64,000 nucleotides of DNA from Flavobacterium psychrophilum (GTDB lineage Bacteria > Bacteroidota > Bacteroidia > Flavobacteriales > Flavobacteriaceae), in the NCBI GenBank assembly GCA_945862065.1, contig CAMAWT010000010.1:26832-90831 (forward strand), read 5' to 3'. Below, one piece after another: positions 57,208-64,000 of this stretch. Below the pieces are notes generated by a model that was given only the letters and a program-made list of their open reading frames with translations, had not been told where the DNA came from and made no database searches. Every line of letters starts with the position of its first letter. Within the stretch, counting starts at the first letter, position 1. A program made the translations under genes and the position numbers.

Positions 57208-57399
57208 TTATATCGTCAAAAATACAATAACAATACAAAGACAAATTAATGAAATTACATATCCAACCCAAATATTTCTATTTTGATATTCCTGAACAAT
57301 TTGGTCTGTAAATTTTCCATTAATTCCTTTTTATATTCAAAAGAAAAAGGCTCCAATCCAAATTGAAGTTAGCTTTGTTGCAAAAGGTTCTCTTGTCAT
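57208..57399 (-). pseudogene. Decayed small membrane protein with two in-frame stops
   Basis: A 64-codon minus-strand frame from ATG 57397-57399 to TAA 57208-57210 reads MTREPFATKLTSIWIGAFFF, then TGA at codon 21 and TAA at codon 23, then continues KGINGKFTDQIVQEYQNRNI and ends in a membrane segment (VGYVISLICLCIVIVFLTI). Both stops are single-base changes from likely Trp (TGG) and Leu (TTA). It was probably a small two-helix membrane protein. The flanking DNA shows nothing else. Confidence 0.6.
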
Positions 57400-57655
57400 T
57401 TATTAAACTTTTTAAATAAAATATTTTTTTTGCTCGTTTCCACTAGCTTACAAAGTATCCCGAAATTGAGCACAGTCAAAAGAGCATATACCAAAATTTC
57501 ATATTAATGAATTTTTCTTTGCTCTGATAATTTATTCAAAAATAAGTAATATTCCGTAAAGTAAGGAAACAATTGTGTAGCATTTCATAGGTAATAGTTT
57601 GTGAATTGGGTACTAGGAAATGTGTATTATCCGAAAAATTTCAATTGAAAACCAG

Positions 57656-57745
57656 GCCCGCGTGAGGGATTGAAGCGAAAAGCCCACAGCAACAAGAAGC
57701 CGCAGCGGAGTGTTGCGAGGACTTGTAGCAGAAAGCCCGACCCCG
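57656..57745 (+). repeat. Family A palindromic repeat, copy 5 (short form)
   Basis: Flanks GGGATTGAAGCGAAAAGCCC and GACTTGTAGCAGAAAGCCCG carry the family frame; the stem is short (GCAACA 57689-57694 with TGTTGC 57711-57716) and the inner CCGC/GCGG small. Next to it CCCCGTTT (57741-57748) and AAACGGGG (57783-57790) form another inverted repeat. It lies in the 1.1 kb gene-free stretch 56897-57990. Confidence 0.65.
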
Positions 57746-57960
57746 TTTTTAGTTGATTTTGGTTTAAATAGATAAATATTCTAAACGGGGGCTCGCCTAA
57801 AAAGTTAATTTTAAAGTAGTTATTAATTTTTTTACGGCTTTATTGTGCAATGAAAATGACAAATTGTAAAAAAAAGACATGGTTTCTTACAACATTCGTA
57901 AATCGGAGTGTGAATTCACTTTTTTATAAATTGTTAAATCAATTTTGAAAAACCAATTTA

Positions 57961-57968
57961 TAAATTTG
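57961..57968 (+). promoter_or_regulatory. -7 element of the HMG-CoA synthase gene
   Basis: TAAATTTG (57961-57968), an exact TAnnTTTG match, 22 bp before the ATG; TTTG at 57944-57947 is too close to be a normal -33 box. Confidence 0.5.
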
Positions 57969-57990
57969 CATTCATCTAAAAGTAAAAAGA

Positions 57991-59337
57991 ATGAAAGTAG
58001 GAATAGACAGTATTGCAATTGACATACCTAAAATATATGTACCAATAGACACATTGGCGGTAAACCGAAACATTGAACCTGAAAAATTGATAAAAGGATT
58101 GGGGTTACAAAAAATGAGTTTTCCGGATGTGCACCAAGATGTGGTAACTTTTGCTGCGAATGCTGCCCTACAACTGATTAAACAAGAAAGCCTTGACCTT
58201 GAAGACATTGCACGTATATATGTAGGTACAGAAAGTGGCGTTGATGCGTCGAAACCTGTTGCAACGTATGTAATGCAACTTTTGGAACAACAATTGGGTG
58301 CAGGTGCTTTTCGATATTGTGATGTGGTGGATATGACTTTTGCTTGTATTGGCGCGGTTGATGCCATGCAAAATACGTTAGATTACATTCGATTGAACCC
58401 CGAAAAAAAGGCAATTGTAATTGCGACAGATCATGCAAAATATGACTTAAACTCGACAGGAGAATACACGCAAGGTGCTGGTGCTATTGCCATGCTGATA
58501 ACTACCAACCCAAAAATTATTGCTTTTTCAAAAGAAGTTGGCGTTTCTACCGAAGGAGTTTTCGATTTTTTTAAACCCCGAAGGTATCAAACCAAAGAAA
58601 GTATTACCAATGATTCTGATAACCCCGAATGGTTTGGAATTTTAGAAAACGAAGTCTCTTTTTATAAAGACCAACCTATTTTTGATGGGCAATATTCTAA
58701 TCAATGCTATATCAATCGCATTGTAGATGCCTATTTTCATTATAAAAAAGTCAGCAAACAAGAACAACCTATCTTTCAAAATTGGGAAAATATATTGATG
58801 CACCTTCCCTATTGTTTCCAAGCTCGTAGAACTTTTGTTGAAATCTACATGCAAGAAAACCCGTCGATTGCTTATGACCCAACAGACAGGGAGCAATTAA
58901 AATTAATTTCAAAAAGTGAAGCCTATTTGGATTTTGTTAGTAAGACCATTTACCCATCTGAAATTGCATCGGGGCAAGTGGGAAATATGTACACAGGTTC
59001 AATTTTCTTGGGAATGTTATCAACTTTCTGTTATCATTTGGAACAAAAATCTGATTTAGAAAATAAAAAAATGGGCTTTATAGCTTACGGAAGTGGCTCC
59101 AAATCGAAAGTTTTTGAGGGTGAAGTACAATCCAATTGGCAAGAAGCTATTGCTAAATCGACTCTTTTTGAATCACTAAAGGCTTGTGCCGAAATAGACT
59201 TTGCTACGTACGAAGCTTTGCACCGAAAAGAACAAAAAACAAGTGTTTTGCTACCAAAAAATGAATTTGTTTTGGACTATATAGAACAAGAAAATCCTGT
59301 TTTGCTTGGCGCGAGGTTTTATAAGTTTGTGGAGTAA
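57991..59337 (+). CDS. mvaS: Hydroxymethylglutaryl-CoA synthase
   Basis: A 448-residue thiolase-superfamily enzyme condensing acetyl-CoA with acetoacetyl-CoA to HMG-CoA, the first committed mevalonate-pathway step. Catalytic Cys119 (MTFACIGAVDAM) with Glu81 in VGTESGVDASKPV and a His in the HLPYC region (about 271). Flavobacteria of this type use the mevalonate route for isoprenoids; other pathway genes are not in the window. The thiolase at 2798 could supply acetoacetyl-CoA. It ends 4 bp from the convergent yifB stop. Confidence 0.9.
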   Translation: MKVGIDSIAIDIPKIYVPIDTLAVNRNIEPEKLIKGLGLQKMSFPDVHQDVVTFAANAALQLIKQESLDLEDIARIYVGTESGVDASKPVATYVMQLLEQQLGAGAFRYCDVVDMTFACIGAVDAMQNTLDYIRLNPEKKAIVIATDHAKYDLNSTGEYTQGAGAIAMLITTNPKIIAFSKEVGVSTEGVFDFFKPRRYQTKESITNDSDNPEWFGILENEVSFYKDQPIFDGQYSNQCYINRIVDAYFHYKKVSKQEQPIFQNWENILMHLPYCFQARRTFVEIYMQENPSIAYDPTDREQLKLISKSEAYLDFVSKTIYPSEIASGQVGNMYTGSIFLGMLSTFCYHLEQKSDLENKKMGFIAYGSGSKSKVFEGEVQSNWQEAIAKSTLFESLKACAEIDFATYEALHRKEQKTSVLLPKNEFVLDYIEQENPVLLGARFYKFVE

Positions 59338-59341
59338 ATCA

Positions 59342-60877
59342 CTACCCCAACCACCCATCTCTATCCAAACTTCTATATTGAATAGCTTCAGCAACGTGAT
59401 AAGATTGTACTTTTTCTTGGGCTTCTAGGTCGGCAATAGTTCTAGAAACTTTCAAAATTCGATCAAACGCACGTGCTGATAAATTGAGTCGTTCCATGGC
59501 TGTTTTTAGTAATTGAAGCGAAGTGTCGTCCAACTCACAGTATTCTCTGATGTGCTTGGAACTCATTTGTGCATTGTAATGAATAGCTTCTAAATGTTCA
59601 AATCGTTTGGATTGTAATTCTCTGGCAGCTGTAACTCTTTTTCGAATTTCAACCGAACTTTCGGCTTTTCTGGTTTCGGTTAATTTATCAAACGGAACGG
59701 GAGTTACTTCTATATGAATATCTATTCGATCCAATAATGGACCTGAAATTTTACTTAAATAGCGATGCATCTCGGCAGGTGATGAACTTACAGGCGCATC
59801 GGGATCGTTGAAATAACCACTCGGACTCGGATTCATACTGGCAACCAACATAAAAGACGATGGATAGGTAATAGTAAATTTAGCTCTAGAGATGGTTACT
59901 TCTCTGTCTTCCAACGGCTGACGCATTACTTCGAGTACTTCGCGTTTAAACTCGGGTAACTCATCCAAAAACAACACACCATTATGAGATAACGAAATTT
60001 CTCCTGGTTGAGGATAACTTCCGCCGCCAACAAGCGAAACACTAGAAGCGGTATGGTGCGGACTCCTAAAAGGTCGTTGGTTCATCAATCCGGCATCTTT
60101 AATTTTGCCCGCAACACTATGAATTTTAGTGGTTTCCAAAGCTTCTTTCAAAGTCATTGGTGGTAAAATACTTGGTAATCGTTTGGCTAACATGGTTTTA
60201 CCCGATCCTGGAGGACCAATTAAAATTATATTATGTCCGCCGGCTGCAGCAATTTCCATGCATCTTTTGATGGATTCTTGACCTTTGACATCTGAAAAAT
60301 CAAACTCTGGAAATTCTAATGTTTTATAAAACTCTTGGCGGGTATCAATAACCGTTGGTACTAACGAATGATTTCCTTCAAAAAAATCAATAACTTGGGT
60401 TACATTTTCAATGCCATACACATCCAATCCAGAAACAATGGCGGCTTCTTTAACGTTTTGAATAGGTAAGAAAAAACCTTTAAAACCTTCTTCTTTGGCT
60501 TTAATGGCAATAGATAACGCGCCTTTTATGGGTTGTAAACCTCCGTCAAGGGACAGTTCACCCATAATCATATACTTATCAACTTCATCACCTTTTATCT
60601 GACCTGAAGCAACTAAAATTCCAATAGCTAACGTTAAATCATACGCTGATCCTTCCTTTCTTAAATCGGCAGGAGCCATGTTGATGGTGATTTTTTTTAC
60701 GGGAAGATGGTAATTGTTGTTTTTAAGTGCGGCTGCAATTCGATAACTACTTTCTTTGATAGCAACATCGGGCAAACCAACCAAATGGTACCCTACCCCT
60801 TTATCGATATTAACTTCAACGGTAATTGTGGTGGCATCAACACCAAAGACAGCACTTCCATATACTTTTACTAACAT
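59342..60877 (-). CDS. YifB/ComM family Mg-chelatase-like AAA+ ATPase
   Basis: 511 residues. N-terminal Lon-protease-S5-like domain (VKVYGSAVFGVDATTITVEV, VNINMAPADLRKEGSAYDLTLAIG) and AAA+ ATPase with Walker A GPPGSGKTML (about 218-227), Walker B GVLFLDELPEF (about 303-313) and the Mg-chelatase-like C-terminus SARAFDRILKVSRTIADLE. ComM promotes branch migration in natural transformation; homologues occur widely in bacteria. Converges with mvaS with 4 bp between stops. Confidence 0.92.
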   Translation of the reverse strand: MLVKVYGSAVFGVDATTITVEVNIDKGVGYHLVGLPDVAIKESSYRIAAALKNNNYHLPVKKITINMAPADLRKEGSAYDLTLAIGILVASGQIKGDEVDKYMIMGELSLDGGLQPIKGALSIAIKAKEEGFKGFFLPIQNVKEAAIVSGLDVYGIENVTQVIDFFEGNHSLVPTVIDTRQEFYKTLEFPEFDFSDVKGQESIKRCMEIAAAGGHNIILIGPPGSGKTMLAKRLPSILPPMTLKEALETTKIHSVAGKIKDAGLMNQRPFRSPHHTASSVSLVGGGSYPQPGEISLSHNGVLFLDELPEFKREVLEVMRQPLEDREVTISRAKFTITYPSSFMLVASMNPSPSGYFNDPDAPVSSSPAEMHRYLSKISGPLLDRIDIHIEVTPVPFDKLTETRKAESSVEIRKRVTAARELQSKRFEHLEAIHYNAQMSSKHIREYCELDDTSLQLLKTAMERLNLSARAFDRILKVSRTIADLEAQEKVQSYHVAEAIQYRSLDRDGWLG

Positions 60878-61048
60878 GGCATATAATTTAATTACAAATA
60901 TCTAATTTTTTTTAATTTGTTTATACTTTTATGAAAGTTTATTCATGGCCAACTCTATGTTTTTTTCATTAAAACTTGAAAAAAAATCAATCAAAAGTTA
61001 TTTATATTCAAAAGTTTTATATTTTTATAGACTATAATTTTAAACTTT

Positions 61049-64000
61049 ATGAAGAAAATACTATTTCTACTGGTAATCGGTTTTATTACTACAACTATTT
61101 CGGCACAGGATTATTTCCCTGTAAATGAAAATGTTAAAAATAAAAACACCAATTATACTGCTTTTACCAATGCTAAAATTTACGTTACCCCAACGCAAAT
61201 TATTGACAATGGAACTTTACTAATTTTAGATGGGAAAATTTTTGCAGTTGGTTCATCTGTTTCCATTCCGAAAAATTGTGTTATTATAAACCTTGACGGA
61301 AAATCTATTTATCCATCATTTATTGATTTGTACACCAACTTTGGAATTGAAAAACCAAAGTCAATAAGTAATTCTGATGGTAGTCCTTTGTATGATACCA
61401 AAAGAAAAGGATATTATTGGAATGAGCACATTCGACCAGAAATTAATGCTTTTGAATTGTTTAAATATGATGAGAAAAAAGCAGAAGATTTTTTAAAAAT
61501 TGGTTTTGGTGTTGTCGTTACTCACTATCAAGACGGTATTGCACGTGGAACTGGAAGTTTGGTGGCTCTTAACAACACAAACCAATCAAAAATTATCAGT
61601 AATACCATCACCAATAACTTTGGATTTACAAGAAGTTCAGGTTCGGTGCAATCCTATCCAAATTCGCTAATGGGAATGATGGCGGTACTTAGACAAATGT
61701 ATTACGATTTGGATTGGTACAAAAAAGGAAATTCTGAAACTACAGATTTATCACTTGAAGCGTTAACAAAAAATGAAAAATTAGTACAAATTTTTGCATC
61801 AGATGACAAGCTAAATAGTTTAAGAGCTTCAAAAATTGGAAAAGAATTCAATATCAATTATTTGCTTAAAGGTTTTGGAAACGAGTTTGAACGCATTGAT
61901 GAAATAAAGAAAACCAATTCGAAATTTATCATCCCAATAAATTTCCCTGAAGCGTATGATGTTTCCAATATTTTTCAAGCTAATCAAATGGAATTAAGTG
62001 ATTTGCGTTATTGGAATGAAGCACCTACCAATCCAAAAATATTATCTGATAATGGAATCACCTTTGCCTTAACTACCGATAAGTTGAAGAAAATGGACGA
62101 TTTTAAAACCAATTTGTTACGAGCAATTAAGTTAGGATTTGACAAAACAAAAGCATTAGAATCATTAACAACTATACCAGCTGCCATGCTTGGTAAAAGC
62201 AACGAGATTGGTAGTTTAAAACCTGGTAGTTTTGCTAATTTCATCATTACATCTGGTGAAATTTTCAGTGAGGATACCACTCTTTTTGAAAATTGGGTAC
62301 AAGGCACAAAATATGTTATAAACGATAAAAATATAAAAGATATTCGTGGTGATTATGATTTAACAATTGATTCCGACACTTACAAATTGAAAATTGAAGG
62401 GAAAATTGCAAGTCCGAAAGTCGAAATTAAAACCAAAGATGATAAAAAAGTAAGCGCTAAATTATCATTTTCAGACAATTGGATGAGTCTTGTTCTTAAA
62501 TCTAAAGATACCATTAATCCATCGTTAAACAGACTTACAGGTTATGTTGAAAATACCCAAAATCTGTCAGGAAAAGCTATTTTAAATGATGGTAAAGAAG
62601 TGCAATGGAGCGCAACTAAAACGGCTCCATTCGTAAACAAAGTGGAGGAAAAAACCGCAGATAAACCCTTTAAAGTTTTTCCAGTAACGTATCCGAACTT
62701 ACCTTTTGGAAATTCACAAAAATTAACTCCGCAAAACCTGTTATTTAAAAATGCAACCGTTTGGACAAATGAAAAAGAGGGCATCCTTCAAGAAACGGAT
62801 ATTTTGGTTAAAAATGGTAAAATTGTAACCATAGGTAAAAACATTTCCGATGCATCTGCAATAGAAATTGATGCTAAAGGCAAACATATTACTGCCGGAA
62901 TTATTGATGAACATTCGCACATTGCCATTTCAAGAGGTGTTAATGAATCGGGACATAATTCAACTGCAGAAGTTACCATTGAAGATGTTGTAAACTCTGA
63001 AGATGTTAATATTTATAGAGAATTAGCAGGTGGCGTTACCACTTCGCAATTACTTCATGGATCAGCCAACCCAATTGGTGGTCGATCAGCAATTGTTAAA
63101 TGGAAATGGGGACAAGCACCAGATGAAATGCTTTACAAAAACCAACCAAAATTTATAAAATTTGCTTTAGGCGAAAATGTGAAACAATCTAACTGGGATA
63201 ATGAAAACCCAACTCGTTACCCGCAAACCAGAATGGGAGTCGAACAAGTTTTCACCGATTATTTTCAGCGTGCTAAAGAATACGATGCAACATGGAAAAA
63301 ATACAATGCCAATCCAAAAAATTCAAAAGCACCAAGAAAAGATTTAGAATTACAAACATTGGCAGAAATAATCAATAAGGAACGATTTATTACGTGCCAT
63401 TCGTATGTTCAATCAGAAATTTTGATGATGATGAATGTAGCTGAAAAATTCAATTTTAGAATGAATACGTTCACTCATATTTTGGAAGGATATAAAGTTG
63501 CAGATAAAATGAAAAACCATGGTGTAGGTGCTTCAACTTTTGCAGACTGGTGGGCTTATAAATTTGAAGTGAACGATGCCATTCCGTATAATGGTCCAAT
63601 TATGCATAACGCAGGTGTTTTAGTTGCTTACAATTCTGACGATGCAGAAATGTCTAGACGGTTGAATCAAGAAGCTGCAAAAGCTGTCAAATATGGTAAT
63701 GTATCTGAAGAAGAAGCTTGGAAATTTGTAACCTTAAATCCTGCTAAATTATTACACATTGACGATAAAGTCGGTAGTGTAAAAGTAGGGAAAGATGCCG
63801 ATTTAGTTTTATGGAATACAAATCCGTTGTCTATTTATGCTAAAGCCGAAAAAACTATTATTGAAGGGGTTGTGTATTTTGACTTAGAAAAGGATACATT
63901 ACAAAGAACCGCCATTGCAAATGAAAAGAATGAGTTAATAGGTCAATTGCTTCAAGAAAAAAATAGCGGAATGGTTACGCAAGAGCCTAAAAAGAAAGAA
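61049..64000 (+). CDS. Exported tandem amidohydrolase, 3' end cut by window edge
   Basis: The frame from ATG 61049 is open to the last base (984 codons, no stop), so the C-terminus is outside. Signal peptide KKILFLLVIGFITTTISA, then QDY. Two amidohydrolase domains: the first (about 30-440) reads FIDLYTN where HxH is expected, so it lacks those metal ligands; the second (about 580-984) has intact His622-x-His624 (DEHSHIA), TCHSYVQSEIL and NSDDAEMSRR. Likely a periplasmic hydrolase with one catalytic domain and one degenerate domain. Substrate unknown. Confidence 0.87.
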   Translation, partial: MKKILFLLVIGFITTTISAQDYFPVNENVKNKNTNYTAFTNAKIYVTPTQIIDNGTLLILDGKIFAVGSSVSIPKNCVIINLDGKSIYPSFIDLYTNFGIEKPKSISNSDGSPLYDTKRKGYYWNEHIRPEINAFELFKYDEKKAEDFLKIGFGVVVTHYQDGIARGTGSLVALNNTNQSKIISNTITNNFGFTRSSGSVQSYPNSLMGMMAVLRQMYYDLDWYKKGNSETTDLSLEALTKNEKLVQIFASDDKLNSLRASKIGKEFNINYLLKGFGNEFERIDEIKKTNSKFIIPINFPEAYDVSNIFQANQMELSDLRYWNEAPTNPKILSDNGITFALTTDKLKKMDDFKTNLLRAIKLGFDKTKALESLTTIPAAMLGKSNEIGSLKPGSFANFIITSGEIFSEDTTLFENWVQGTKYVINDKNIKDIRGDYDLTIDSDTYKLKIEGKIASPKVEIKTKDDKKVSAKLSFSDNWMSLVLKSKDTINPSLNRLTGYVENTQNLSGKAILNDGKEVQWSATKTAPFVNKVEEKTADKPFKVFPVTYPNLPFGNSQKLTPQNLLFKNATVWTNEKEGILQETDILVKNGKIVTIGKNISDASAIEIDAKGKHITAGIIDEHSHIAISRGVNESGHNSTAEVTIEDVVNSEDVNIYRELAGGVTTSQLLHGSANPIGGRSAIVKWKWGQAPDEMLYKNQPKFIKFALGENVKQSNWDNENPTRYPQTRMGVEQVFTDYFQRAKEYDATWKKYNANPKNSKAPRKDLELQTLAEIINKERFITCHSYVQSEILMMMNVAEKFNFRMNTFTHILEGYKVADKMKNHGVGASTFADWWAYKFEVNDAIPYNGPIMHNAGVLVAYNSDDAEMSRRLNQEAAKAVKYGNVSEEEAWKFVTLNPAKLLHIDDKVGSVKVGKDADLVLWNTNPLSIYAKAEKTIIEGVVYFDLEKDTLQRTAIANEKNELIGQLLQEKNSGMVTQEPKKKE

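Noticed and set aside
57420..57640. Coding remnant in the rest of the gene-free stretch before mvaS
   Set aside because: Frames are short and broken on both strands and no motif is recognisable.

Overview
The window is AT-rich chromosomal DNA of a member of the Bacteroidota, most probably a Flavobacterium or close relative in the Flavobacteriaceae. Evidence: many Bacteroidota-type -7 promoter elements (TAnnTTTG), few Shine-Dalgarno sites, tRNA genes without encoded CCA, a fused SecDF, the gene pairs gyrA-TPR and gyrB-DUF6588-mdh, and proteins of Bacteroidota-specific families (DUF3822, DUF5723, DUF6588). Almost all of it is core chromosome. Two islands look acquired: a serine-recombinase element end at 1-2466 and an McrBC restriction module at about 20.2-24.1 kb.

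Layout. 0-2.6 kb: an edge-truncated unknown gene, a small ORF and a large serine recombinase whose frame runs through the terminator of a tRNA-Arg/Pro/Ser operon on the other strand. 2.8-4.8 kb: thiolase and an NlpC/P60 hydrolase. 4.8-8.8 kb: gyrA and a secreted TPR protein. 9-14 kb: clpC, a protease-RimK fusion, a small membrane protein and a thioesterase. 14.3-20.1 kb: hydrolase, hutH, gcvT, yebC, a DinB-like protein and two small membrane proteins. 20.2-24.1 kb: mcrBC. 24.6-33.3 kb, minus strand: secDF, the gyrB operon and a RecD-like helicase. 33.4-37.2 kb: DUF3822, rsmD, RNase P RNA (minus strand) and dnaX, whose full-length form needs a -1 shift at an A10-G run. 37.3-42 kb, minus strand: a peptidase-like lipoprotein and the polyphosphate group ppx, ppk1, sixA. 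42-46.3 kb: aroB, arginine decarboxylase, a deoxyhypusine-synthase-like enzyme and an acidic protein. 46.4-49.3 kb, minus strand: DinB, Lrp, an M14 peptidase and an acyltransferase. 49.4-57 kb: methyltransferase, sdaA, TlpA-like, panB, RluA-like, DUF5723 and YpfJ-like genes. 57-64 kb: a decayed small gene, HMG-CoA synthase, YifB/ComM and an edge-truncated tandem amidohydrolase.

Best candidates for undescribed biology. (1) Five dispersed copies of a roughly 90-140 bp imperfect palindrome have conserved outer motifs but arm sequences that differ completely between copies while still pairing; three copies keep a bulged A and an AGCGAC-type tip. (2) A second hairpin repeat, in two copies, shows a compensatory change in its stem. 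(3) dnaX carries the same slippery heptamer as E. coli dnaX, but used to make the long form. (4) A deoxyhypusine-synthase-like enzyme sits beside arginine decarboxylase, suggesting a polyamine step. (5) The recombinase C-terminus is supplied by chromosomal tRNA-operon DNA, which places an attachment junction.

All calls come from reading the sequence. Family names come from motif recognition, without database searches.
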